A stretch of 64,000 bases of DNA, from contig NZ_ANHX01000015.1 of NCBI RefSeq assembly GCF_000316035.1, positions 1 to 64,000 on the forward strand. The letters are read 5' to 3'. This document shows positions 51,766 to 60,295 of the stretch, in pieces; the stretch's first letter is position 1, and every line of letters starts with the position of its first letter. The stretch comes from Paenibacillus sp. PAMC 26794 (GTDB lineage Bacteria; Bacillota; Bacilli; Paenibacillales; Paenibacillaceae). The notes beneath the pieces were generated by a model. That model was given only the letters and a program-made list of their open reading frames with translations. It made no database searches and was not told the origin of the DNA. A program made the position numbers and the translations under genes.

Positions 51766-52551
51766 TTGAAATCTCTAATACAACTACTTCATTTTGGCTA
51801 TCATCAGGCAATGAGCTGCATATTTCCCGTAGCGATCTTTGGAACACTGGCCCTGTCCAGCGTAATTCCTATTCCTTTCCTTCATCGGTATGATGCCATT
51901 CTGCTCGTATTGCTTGCTGTGCAGTACCTGATGTATCGAAGCGGCTTGGAGACCCGAGATGAAATCAAAGTCATCTGTGTATTTCACATGATTGGCCTGG
52001 TGCTGGAAATCTATAAAGTATGGATGGGATCATGGTCATACCCTGAGCAAGCTTACAGCAAAATCCTAGGTGTCCCTCTTTATAGCGGATTCATGTATGC
52101 AAGTGTAGCCAGTTTTATGTGTCAGGTGTGGCGAAGACTGCGAATGGACATGACCGGATGGCCTGGTTTTGCACCTTCGATGCTGCTCGGAGCAGCCATC
52201 TATATTAACTTTTTCACTCATCATTTTATGCCCGATTTTCGCTGGTGGCTGACGGCGCTTGTATTTATTGTCTTCTGGAAAACCTGGATTATTTACCGGG
52301 TACGAGCAACGACCTATCGAATGCCCTTATCGCTTGCTTTTATCATTGTTGGTTTCTTCATTTGGACTGCTGAGAACATCGCTACATTCTTCAATGCCTG
52401 GAAATATCCTGATCAGCATGATGCCTGGCAACTGGTTAGCTTTAGCAAAATTAGTTCGTGGTTCCTGCTGGTCATCATCAGTGTCATCATTGTTGCGCAG
52501 CTCAAATATGTGAAGGCCAATCGAACCGCAGATGATCCAAAGTCCAGGTAA
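51766..52551 (+). CDS. DUF817 membrane protein (YoaT-like)
   Basis: This 261-residue protein has seven to eight hydrophobic segments and the family stretch ETRDEIKVICVFHMIGLVLEIYKVWMGSWSYPE near residues 62-94. A conserved HHFMPDFRWW and ENIATFFNAWKYPDQ follow. Its function is unknown. It starts with TTG, 12 bases after AAAGGAG. It is a single gene with its own terminator. Confidence 0.85.
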   Translation: MKSLIQLLHFGYHQAMSCIFPVAIFGTLALSSVIPIPFLHRYDAILLVLLAVQYLMYRSGLETRDEIKVICVFHMIGLVLEIYKVWMGSWSYPEQAYSKILGVPLYSGFMYASVASFMCQVWRRLRMDMTGWPGFAPSMLLGAAIYINFFTHHFMPDFRWWLTALVFIVFWKTWIIYRVRATTYRMPLSLAFIIVGFFIWTAENIATFFNAWKYPDQHDAWQLVSFSKISSWFLLVIISVIIVAQLKYVKANRTADDPKSR

Positions 52552-52571
52552 CTATTTATTCTCTAACCGTA

Positions 52572-52626
52572 AAACAGCAGCAATCTTAGACTCGTACCTA
52601 AAGTCTTCGAATGCCGCTGTTTTTTG
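52572..52626 (+). terminator. Terminator after the DUF817 gene
   Basis: AACAGC pairs with GCTGTT, extended inward by GCA/TGC and AGACT/AGTCT, and is followed by six T. Confidence 0.82.
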
Positions 52627-52643
52627 CGTGGTTCTATTTGAGA

Positions 52644-53342
52644 TTATTCAACAAATAATGAGCCAAAGCCATCTGCCTCTTCAATGTCTTTGTTGATTAA
52701 GAGGTTCTCCTTTTCATCGTATGCTTTGATTGTATAAGGAGGAGTCGCTGATGAAGGCAGGAATGCGTACCAGATTTGTTGGTTCTCACCTGCCTCAACC
52801 AGCTTCGCATCGAAAGTTTCGGGCTTTCCATTTTCTTTGATTTCAACAGTTACACGTTTGATAGTGGAGTCTATGATGTCACCAAACAGCATGGGAAACG
52901 GGGCCGATACTTTTTCTAATTTCGGTATGCTCATATAATTCAACGCAAACTTGGATTCAACTGATCCATTAATGGAATATCCTCCACCCCATACCCATTT
53001 CCATCCGAAAATGTTCTTGCGGGTATACTCCATCTGAAGATTACTGTTGTTTTCCCGACCCTTTTTGTGCGTAAACAAAATCATGCCACCGTCTATAGCC
53101 TCCTGATGAAGAAATTGGGAGGTATAAAACTCACCTCTAAATTCCTGAACTGCCCTCTCAGGACTGTTCGCTATAGGAATATGTATAGGTTCACTTAATC
53201 CCCAAACCTTGGATATCCGTTGATCGGCTAGCCCACCAGCTCGTTCATTCATATACATATATGTCAGGACTGACAAGGGCGATAGTAAAATTACCAATGC
53301 AGTGATTAGCAGAATCCTCCTGTTACGCTTGAACATCTCCAT
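52644..53342 (-). CDS. Membrane-anchored protein of unknown function
   Basis: I do not recognise this 232-residue protein. It has a basic start (MFKRNRR), one membrane helix at about 10-30 and a 200-residue extracellular part with little similarity to known domains; a stretch GWKWVWGGGYSING and a beta-rich C-terminus ending in EEADGFGSLFVE are visible. AAGGAG lies five bases before the ATG at 53342 and 11 bases before another two codons on. It stands alone between a terminator and murB. Confidence 0.7.
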   Translation of the reverse strand: MEMFKRNRRILLITALVILLSPLSVLTYMYMNERAGGLADQRISKVWGLSEPIHIPIANSPERAVQEFRGEFYTSQFLHQEAIDGGMILFTHKKGRENNSNLQMEYTRKNIFGWKWVWGGGYSINGSVESKFALNYMSIPKLEKVSAPFPMLFGDIIDSTIKRVTVEIKENGKPETFDAKLVEAGENQQIWYAFLPSSATPPYTIKAYDEKENLLINKDIEEADGFGSLFVE

Positions 53343-53440
53343 GTACACTCCTTATGATAACGATGAAATATTAAATACAATCACTCTGATATTACCATAA
53401 TTAGCATATGAATTCTTTGCTCAGTATAATTCGGACAATC

Positions 53441-53467
53441 AAAAAAGGCCGCCAAAGGCGACCTTTC
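53441..53467 (-). terminator. Terminator after murB
   Basis: AGGTCGCC pairs with GGCGGCCT (one G-T pair) and is followed by six T on the minus strand. It belongs to the recurring terminator family. Confidence 0.85.
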
Positions 53468-53483
53468 AAGTCATTCATCGAAG

Positions 53484-54374
53484 CTATTCTCCCAGAAAGA
53501 TTACTTCGGTTTCCAATTCAACTTGGAACGTATCATGTACTTTCTTCTGAATAAATTGGATCAGATCCATATAATCCTGGGCAGTAGCGTGATCCACATT
53601 TACGATAAAACCTGCATGTTTCATGGAGATTTCAGCACCTCCGATGCGAGTGCCCTGCAAGTTACAATCCTGAATCAGTTTACCGGCAAAATGCCCTTCG
53701 GGTCGTTTAAATACACTTCCACAAGAAGGGAATTCAAGCGGCTGCTTGGATTCTCTCAGTAACGTTAATTCCTTCATTTTACTTGCAATATCTTCCTTGT
53801 TTCCTTTTTTGAGCCCGAATTCGGCCTCCAGTATGATATAGTGATCCATTTTGAAGAGACTATTTCGATAACCAAATTTCATCTCTTCTCGCGGGATCTC
53901 CAACACTGCGCCGTCTTTGGTGATCACAGTCGCACGTTCAACAACATCGGCAATCTGACCGCCATAAGCACCCGCATTCATGTAAAGTGCGCCCCCCGTG
54001 CTGCCGGGAATGCCACAAGCAAACTCCAAACCGGTCAAGCTATGCTCCAAAGCAAGTCTGGATACATCAATGATATCAACGCCGCTTTGCGCAATCATGC
54101 TGTCCTCACTCACTTTAACTTGATCAAAGTCGCTAAGAGAAATCGTTACTCCCCGGATGCCGCCATCTTTAATGATGACGTTCGACCCTTTGCCAATAAC
54201 CGTCAGAGGCAATTGATGTATGTTGGCAATCTCTATGATTTTTGTGATTTCGTCTATCGTTGTTGGATGGATGAGAATATCTGCGTTACCACCAATTTTA
54301 ATAAACGTGTGATTTTTTAGCGGTTCATTGAATTTCACTTTTTCCAAAGGTATCTGATGTTCAAAAATATTCAT
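53484..54374 (-). CDS. murB: UDP-N-acetylenolpyruvoylglucosamine reductase
   Basis: This 296-residue FAD enzyme makes UDP-N-acetylmuramate for peptidoglycan. It has the PP-loop region (VIGKGSNVIIKDGGIRGV), GIPGSTGGALYMNAGAYG for FAD binding, and SCGSVFKRPEG with the proton-donor residue and GGAEISMKHAGFIVN near the end. The lack of the extra 50-residue loop marks it as type II, as in Gram-positives. GGGAGAG precedes the ATG. It stands alone, away from the division cluster. Confidence 0.95.
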   Translation of the reverse strand: MNIFEHQIPLEKVKFNEPLKNHTFIKIGGNADILIHPTTIDEITKIIEIANIHQLPLTVIGKGSNVIIKDGGIRGVTISLSDFDQVKVSEDSMIAQSGVDIIDVSRLALEHSLTGLEFACGIPGSTGGALYMNAGAYGGQIADVVERATVITKDGAVLEIPREEMKFGYRNSLFKMDHYIILEAEFGLKKGNKEDIASKMKELTLLRESKQPLEFPSCGSVFKRPEGHFAGKLIQDCNLQGTRIGGAEISMKHAGFIVNVDHATAQDYMDLIQFIQKKVHDTFQVELETEVIFLGE

Positions 54375-54507
54375 GATTTTCTCTCCCTGAATTCATAAAG
54401 AAATGATTGCACCATCGCGAAAATGAGATGCTCCTTCTTTATTATATGCTAAATAGGAGATTTTGTTTGAATTTATGTTGTTTTCATAATAATTAATCGC
54501 ATTCTCT

Positions 54508-56544
54508 TTAGATTTTGAACTTTTCCGTGAGTTCCTGAAGACGTGATGCCATGCGGGCCAGATAAGAAGAAGATGAGCTAATCTCCTGCATAGAAGCAAG
54601 CTGTTGTTCGGTTGCCGCAGATACCGTTTGCGCTCCTTCCGCCGTTTCCCGGGAAACATGAGAAATGTCCTCGATTTTTGCCACCACATGGGAGGTTTCT
54701 TGAACGATATCATCGGCCATGGTGGACACTTCGTTGGCTTTGCTGTTCACCGTATCCACGGACAAGGTGATTTCGTCAAAGAGCCGGCCCGCCGTATTCA
54801 TTACGTTCATCCCTTTGGAGACTTCACTAATCGCCTCAACCATAGATTGATCTGCATGCTGGATTCCTTCGTTGATGCTGCCAATTAGTGTGGTGACTTG
54901 CTTCGCTGAATCAGCTGCCTGCTCCGCGAGTGCGCCTACTTCTCTGGCTACAACAGCAAAGCCTTTACCATGCTCACCTGCCCGTGCAGCCTCAATGGAC
55001 GCATTCAAAGCCAGTAAATTGGTCTGACGGGAGATGTCGGAGATCACCTTGATGATTTGCCCGATCTCCAACGAAGTCTGAACCAGATGGTTAATGCCAT
55101 CCGACACACGGTTGACGGAATGGTGGATGGTTCCCATTTGCGTCACAGCGCCATTGATAGCCTGTCCACCTTCCTTGGATTTCTCCGCAACCTGTTCTGT
55201 AGCTATAGCTGTTGCTGAGGCGTTATTGGCGATATGACCGATTTGCTCAGCCACATGATGAATAGTACGCAGACTTTCTTCAACCAGCACGACCTGTCTA
55301 TCAGTGCCTTCCGCCATCTGTTCAATCGTTTCAGCAATATGCCCTGTTGCCGTAGCACTTTGACCGGCATTAGCAGATAACTGTTCCGAAGCGGCGACCA
55401 GTTGATTAGACGAATTTTTCACCTCGGATACAATGGAATTCAGGGAACCGACCATAAGGTTGAAGGCATCCCCCAACTGGCCCAATTCGTCATTGGAATG
55501 AATGGCTGCGCTTCGGCTCAAATCTCCCCGACTGACTTCCCCGGATACATCATTTAATGTTTTGAGCGGTTTGGTGATCGAACGCACGATCAAAATCGTC
55601 ATGCCTATACCTAGCAGGGCAAACACGGCGATGACCATTAATGTATTGTTCCAGATGGGTTTGGCTGCTTGCACGACCTCGATCGGTGAGCGATCCCCTG
55701 CGATTTTCCAGCCCGTAAGCTGATTGGTAATATAGACAAGCTTACGTGTCTCTCCTTCTCCTTCAGGAGAGCTTTGCTCAATTTGCCCGGAGTCACCCTC
55801 AAACATCGTTGTCCCGGGTCCTCCGTCACCTTGAGAGTTGTCTTGTTCTGCATCGGAAGAAGAGTTGAGCGGTGCTGCATCAACGATTTTCGCATCCTCA
55901 CCCTGAGAACCTTCAGTACCCCACGGCGGATTTACAATCATGGAGCCATTCGCACTAAAAATGATAACAAAACCGTTATCTCCAATTTTGATCTTGCCTA
56001 CAGTCTCTTGCAAAGCGCTTAAATCTAGGGTTACGGCGACGACTGACTTGCTGTCACTGGACGCTTTCGCTAAAGTCATTACCGTGTTACCCGACTGCTT
56101 CGAAGTGAACGGCTCTGTCAGAACAACCTGTCCTGGAACAGCAATCGCCTTCGTATAAAATTCGCTCTCCAGAGGTTTATCGTTGTCTGGCTGGCTCTGA
56201 CTGGAAGAAGCATACACATGCTGTCCGTCGCTCTTAACGAAAATAGCTGATTCGACCTCCGAATGGTTATTGGTATAGGCTTTTAATGCGGCTTCAGGAT
56301 TCGTAGATGTAATGGATTCGGCTAAGAGACCCACATCTGATTGTTTAGCTTGTATGTACTGGTTGACCATGCTGCTAACGAGTGATATGTCTGTGTCGGC
56401 CATGTTGGCTAGTTGTGTATCTACTTGCTGTTTGGCGGTAAGATAGGCGAATCCTCCGATAACCAGACTGGGAAGCAACAATACGATTAAAAATGATGCT
56501 ACCAGACGGTTCCTGACCGTACCGATTTTTTTCTTGAATTTCAT
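54508..56544 (-). CDS. Methyl-accepting chemotaxis protein with acidic insertion in the sensor
   Basis: This 678-residue receptor has membrane helices at about 15-37 and 300-322, an extracellular Cache-type sensor, a HAMP domain (SITKPLKTLNDVSGEVSRGDLSR) and the signalling tip [24 protein letters not shown]. The sensor carries a Ser/Asp/Glu/Gly-rich low-complexity stretch of about 40 residues (near 226-266), which is unusual for a Cache domain. AAGGAG lies eight bases before the ATG. It is monocistronic. Confidence 0.93.
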   Translation of the reverse strand: MKFKKKIGTVRNRLVASFLIVLLLPSLVIGGFAYLTAKQQVDTQLANMADTDISLVSSMVNQYIQAKQSDVGLLAESITSTNPEAALKAYTNNHSEVESAIFVKSDGQHVYASSSQSQPDNDKPLESEFYTKAIAVPGQVVLTEPFTSKQSGNTVMTLAKASSDSKSVVAVTLDLSALQETVGKIKIGDNGFVIIFSANGSMIVNPPWGTEGSQGEDAKIVDAAPLNSSSDAEQDNSQGDGGPGTTMFEGDSGQIEQSSPEGEGETRKLVYITNQLTGWKIAGDRSPIEVVQAAKPIWNNTLMVIAVFALLGIGMTILIVRSITKPLKTLNDVSGEVSRGDLSRSAAIHSNDELGQLGDAFNLMVGSLNSIVSEVKNSSNQLVAASEQLSANAGQSATATGHIAETIEQMAEGTDRQVVLVEESLRTIHHVAEQIGHIANNASATAIATEQVAEKSKEGGQAINGAVTQMGTIHHSVNRVSDGINHLVQTSLEIGQIIKVISDISRQTNLLALNASIEAARAGEHGKGFAVVAREVGALAEQAADSAKQVTTLIGSINEGIQHADQSMVEAISEVSKGMNVMNTAGRLFDEITLSVDTVNSKANEVSTMADDIVQETSHVVAKIEDISHVSRETAEGAQTVSAATEQQLASMQEISSSSSYLARMASRLQELTEKFKI

Positions 56545-56689
56545 AGGCGTTTCTCCTTATGTATGATGTATCGTAGCTTATCCTCTATTAAACATGAAAT
56601 AGATGAGAGTAGGATTAATTTCAACTTAAAGATATATGAAAATTTTTCATGAAAATAAATATTTCCTTTCAAAAAATATACAAAAAAAA

Positions 56690-56738
56690 CGCCTTACGAA
56701 CCAGCATCTGGGCTGGATGAACACCGCAAGGCGTTTCT
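56690..56738 (-). terminator. Terminator after the second SDR gene
   Basis: AACGCCTTGCG pairs with CGTAAGGCGTT (one G-T pair) and is followed by eight T on the minus strand. Confidence 0.88.
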
Positions 56739-56777
56739 CATGCAATATCGTTATCTCGTGGACAAGTAACTACATGA

Positions 56778-57758
56778 TTATGAGAGTTCTATGTCTGTTT
56801 GAGTCAGTTTGGCCGATAGCTCCCATAAACGAATAGCTTGCTCGGGGTCGATAGCATACTTCTTGACCCCATAGAAACCTCCATCCTCGGGAGCCAATTC
56901 ACTAATGTCACAATCCTCACAATAGACACCGCCTTTTCTCTCAAGCTGAGGTGAAGTTGCTGCCCAGACTTGCGTCGCTGCACCCTGCTCAGGTGTTTTG
57001 AACGCAGGATTGGCCACTTGTCCAGATTCATCAATCCAGCCCAGAGCAATCATTTCCTCTTTGGGCATATGACGCTGTAGTGGTGTCATAATTCCGCCTG
57101 GATGAACGGAGAAAGCCCGTATTCCGTGCTCTGCACCTCGACGATCCAGCTCAAGGCTGAATAAAATAGTTGCTGTTTTGGACTGTCCATAGGCAGGGAA
57201 TTTTTCATAGCCATGTTCAAATTGGATGTCATCCCAACGAATCGGTGAGAAATGATGTCCCGCTGATGCCAAGGAAACAACACGTGCTCCCCCCTGACTA
57301 GTGAGTGCTGGCCATAACAGATTAGTCAGGGCAAAGTGGCCCAGATGATTGGTTGCAAATTGAGCTTCCCAGCCAGGACCAACCCGCGTTTCCGGGCAAG
57401 CCATGATGCCCGCATTAAGAATCAACATGTCAATGTTCCGATCACTCGCCAGAAACCGCTCGGCAAAAGCACGAACGCTGGATAAATCAGCGAGGTCCAA
57501 TGCATCTATTTCAACACCTTCCAGACCAGAAAGTGCTTCCTTCGCAACCGCTGGACGACGTGCAGTCACCACTACACGGGCTCCCGCATTAACAAGCGCA
57601 CGTGTCGTCTCCAACCCGAGGCCGGAATATCCACCCGTTACAATAGCAAGCTGTCCTGACAAGTCCAGATCTCTCAATACATCCTCCGCTGTACTGTTAT
57701 GGTTGAAGCCAGAGCCTATTTTATGTTGTAAAGTTCTAATATTATTTTCCTGTGTCAT
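56778..57758 (-). CDS. Short-chain dehydrogenase/reductase (retinol dehydrogenase-like)
   Basis: This 326-residue oxidoreductase has TGGYSGLGLET at about 39-49, LNAGIMACP with the conserved Asn-Ala-Gly, and the catalytic YGQSK pair. It resembles the larger retinol-dehydrogenase/WWOX-like SDRs. The ATG at 57758 is nine bases after AAGGAG; an ATG three codons earlier abuts the ribosome site. Its promoter has a 19-base spacer and a MerR-type dyad identical in core to that of the SDR at 6.4 kb, although no merR gene is adjacent. Confidence 0.9.
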   Translation of the reverse strand: MTQENNIRTLQHKIGSGFNHNSTAEDVLRDLDLSGQLAIVTGGYSGLGLETTRALVNAGARVVVTARRPAVAKEALSGLEGVEIDALDLADLSSVRAFAERFLASDRNIDMLILNAGIMACPETRVGPGWEAQFATNHLGHFALTNLLWPALTSQGGARVVSLASAGHHFSPIRWDDIQFEHGYEKFPAYGQSKTATILFSLELDRRGAEHGIRAFSVHPGGIMTPLQRHMPKEEMIALGWIDESGQVANPAFKTPEQGAATQVWAATSPQLERKGGVYCEDCDISELAPEDGGFYGVKKYAIDPEQAIRLWELSAKLTQTDIELS

Positions 57759-57792
57759 TCTCTTCATCTCCTTGGCAATATTTCTTCTTCAA

Positions 57793-57823
57793 AGTCTACA
57801 CCCTAGAGCGTACTCTAAGTCAA
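57793..57823 (-). promoter_or_regulatory. MerR-type promoter of the second SDR gene
   Basis: TTGACT (57823-57818) and TAGACT (57798-57793) are 19 bases apart on the minus strand. The dyad TAGAG-CGTA-CTCTA at 57804-57817 shares TTGACTTAGAGTANGCTCTA with the promoter at 6279-6309. Confidence 0.8.
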
Positions 57824-57952
57824 ATCGGTTATTACCCATGGCAGAGACTCGGAACCCATAGTTCCAGCCTATGAACTTATCCATAATCGATATTTCCCTT
57901 GATGCCTTTCAGTTTGTAAACTATGGAGAAAACCTCAAGGAGTGATGAGCAC

Positions 57953-58627
57953 ATGGAATTCTCAGTAAAGCAGCTGTTTGATAAGGTAGCCCAAGATTAT
58001 GATGTGCAGCGAAAGCAGCTTATCCCTTGTTTTGATGATTTTTATGGAATGGCTCTGGATCTAATGGAAAGCCCGCTCGATTCTCCACGTATTCTTGATC
58101 TGGGTGCAGGAACGGGACTGCTTTCCGGATTGGTCCTGCAAAAGTATCCTAACGCGCGATTAACCCTGATCGATATGAGTGATCAAATGCTCGAAGGAGC
58201 ACGTCGAAGATTTGCTGATGCAAACCAAGTGCAGTATGTGGTCGGGGATTACTCCAAGTACGACTTCACCAGTTCTTACGATATGATTATTTCCTCCCTG
58301 TCTATTCACCATCTGACCCACGCTGATAAGAAAAAGGTGTTTGACTCTGTACATCAGCTGTTAGAACCAGGTGGACGCTTCATCAATGCAGACCAGGTTC
58401 AGGGAAGAACCCCCGATACGGACACCTATTACCGCCAGCGCTGGTTAGACGCGATTCATCAAAGTGGTTTGTCTGAGGAAGCCATCTCGGCTTCGATCGA
58501 AAGACGCAAGGTGGATATCAATGCCACGCTGGAGGATCAATTGGTGTGGTTGGAGGAAGCTGGATTTCGCGTGGCAGATTGCATGTACAAATACTTGGAC
58601 TTTGCAGTGTTTTATGCGCAAAAATAA
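57953..58627 (+). CDS. Class I SAM-dependent methyltransferase
   Basis: This 224-residue enzyme has motif I ILDLGAGTGLLSG near residues 46-58, the acidic motif II end LTLIDMSDQML, and IISSLSIHHLTHADK as post-motif. The substrate is unknown. The ATG at 57953 follows AAGGAG; an upstream in-frame ATG lacks a ribosome site. It diverges from the second SDR gene. Confidence 0.9.
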   Translation: MEFSVKQLFDKVAQDYDVQRKQLIPCFDDFYGMALDLMESPLDSPRILDLGAGTGLLSGLVLQKYPNARLTLIDMSDQMLEGARRRFADANQVQYVVGDYSKYDFTSSYDMIISSLSIHHLTHADKKKVFDSVHQLLEPGGRFINADQVQGRTPDTDTYYRQRWLDAIHQSGLSEEAISASIERRKVDINATLEDQLVWLEEAGFRVADCMYKYLDFAVFYAQK

Positions 58628-58629
58628 AA

Positions 58630-58671
58630 AAAGACCGGATTATGAGCAAGCTATGCCGTGATCCGGTCTTC
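58630..58671 (+). terminator. Terminator after the methyltransferase gene
   Basis: AAGACCGGAT pairs with ATCCGGTCTT around a 22-base loop, followed by TC-rich sequence. It may serve the convergent gene as well. Confidence 0.78.
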
Positions 58672-58695
58672 TCACATATTTTCATTCTGAATCAC

Positions 58696-60099
58696 TTATT
58701 TCAGCGATGCTGGCAGCTTAACGCCGAGAAGTTTGCCTTCGGCTTGGATGATGATCATTCCATTTGTCTTTAACGTCGTGTTATGCAGGTCTCCCCCGGT
58801 GGAGACTCGAAAAGCTGGCTGACCCGTCATCATATTGAGGGCAAGCAGGGTGCCGTTACGTTGCGCTCGATACATTCCTTTACCATAAACATCAATCTGA
58901 GAAACGGGGGCATCACCATGCCACTGAACCTCCTGACCATTAGCCAGCTTAATGCCTTTAAGTTCACCTGTCTCGAAGTTTTTGTACACCAGCCGTTCCT
59001 GTACAATGCCAAGTAACTCCATTTTGTCCCCGTAAGGTTGGTGAAACGTTCGAATTGGCGTAGTTTCCGACTTGGTCGTATTCAACGAATACTCCGCTAT
59101 GTTGTCCCCCTGCGCAATGTACAGTTTGTCTTTATAGACAAGTATACCTCCTCTACCATTCGTATACGGTGGGTCACCCGGCATGGTCCACCTATACTCC
59201 TGACTTCCTTTCAACACACCGGTCTTCAGGTTGTACGCATTGACGTTCCATTTGCGTTCAGGTGAAGACTCGTCATCTTCCAACATTGGAGAATAAAAAT
59301 CCACCGAATACACAAGACCGTCTTTGATCTGAATAGCTTCCCCCTGACCAAAATGACTCCATAGCTTCTTGCCCGTTTTCTTGTCATATGCATTAAGTTG
59401 AACGGATGTAAGTGCCCCTTGGACAAAAAAGGTTCTCAGTATAATACCATTAGACTCTTCAAGATATTCAGTACCGTGACCTTCGCCTAATGGCTCATCT
59501 GCCTTCCAGCGCAGTTTGCCTGACTGGATATCCAGTGCAAACGTTGTACTCCCCTTAATCACGTAGAGGGTATCCACCGTTGGAATCAGAGCTTCCGTAC
59601 GTTGAACCGTATCAATCCAGATGGATGTTCCTGACTGCCATTTTGCTTTGCCTGTCTTCGCATTCAAGGCATATGGCTTGTGATCACTGGTCAGTCCGTA
59701 GAGGACGCCACCTTGATAGGTAATATAAGGTGTCAGTTCTTTGCCGTAAGTCCACAGCCGTTTACCTGTTGTCGCATCAAGTGCAATCAACTTCGATTCA
59801 GCAAACGTGAATACTTTGCCTTCTTCTGCAATGGCATTAGCTCCGATGTACGTCTCGTTCATATTCAAATAGTTATCTACTTTCGCTGTCCAAGAAGGTT
59901 TCAGTTCAGGTACAGTGATTCGTTGATACGAATACCAGTTACGGATGGATACATCCGATGCTTCCGCATGTGCCTGCGATGGCAACACGCCGATAACGCC
60001 GTGAACCATCAGCATTCCGGCAGTAATGCCTGCAATGATGGGTCTTCCTGCTCTTCTTTTCCATTGCTTAGTCGTTTGACGTTTATGTCTATTGATCAT
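58696..60099 (-). CDS. Secreted PQQ-like beta-propeller protein
   Basis: This 467-residue protein has an extended Arg/Lys-rich N-terminus, a signal peptide ending at AHA near residue 46, and about seven propeller blades with repeated ALDATTGKRLWTY, ALNAKTGKAKWQSG, ALDIQSGKLRWKAD, AYDKKTGKKLWSH motifs. Similar folds occur in BamB and quinoprotein dehydrogenases, but no dehydrogenase active-site residues are evident. It probably serves as an extracellular binding scaffold. AGGAGG lies 11 bases before the ATG. Confidence 0.88.
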   Translation of the reverse strand: MINRHKRQTTKQWKRRAGRPIIAGITAGMLMVHGVIGVLPSQAHAEASDVSIRNWYSYQRITVPELKPSWTAKVDNYLNMNETYIGANAIAEEGKVFTFAESKLIALDATTGKRLWTYGKELTPYITYQGGVLYGLTSDHKPYALNAKTGKAKWQSGTSIWIDTVQRTEALIPTVDTLYVIKGSTTFALDIQSGKLRWKADEPLGEGHGTEYLEESNGIILRTFFVQGALTSVQLNAYDKKTGKKLWSHFGQGEAIQIKDGLVYSVDFYSPMLEDDESSPERKWNVNAYNLKTGVLKGSQEYRWTMPGDPPYTNGRGGILVYKDKLYIAQGDNIAEYSLNTTKSETTPIRTFHQPYGDKMELLGIVQERLVYKNFETGELKGIKLANGQEVQWHGDAPVSQIDVYGKGMYRAQRNGTLLALNMMTGQPAFRVSTGGDLHNTTLKTNGMIIIQAEGKLLGVKLPASLK

Positions 60100-60210
60100 A
60101 GATAGTGAATCCTCCTGTTAAAAATTAGCCTGATATATAACTACATAAACATAACGTGTGGTTAGTCTAAATAGTTACCGGATTGTTAAATTATTCTAAT
60201 AATAAAATCA

Positions 60211-60235
60211 AAAAAAGCCGCCATAAGGCGACTTC
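60211..60235 (-). terminator. Terminator after the secreted serine hydrolase gene
   Basis: AAGTCGCC pairs with GGCGGCTT (one G-T pair) and is followed by seven T on the minus strand. It belongs to the recurring terminator family. Confidence 0.85.
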
Positions 60236-60295
60236 CTGAATACTATATTATTTGTGTGACAAGATGCGAAGTGACTTTGTAACGCAGACCCTGCT

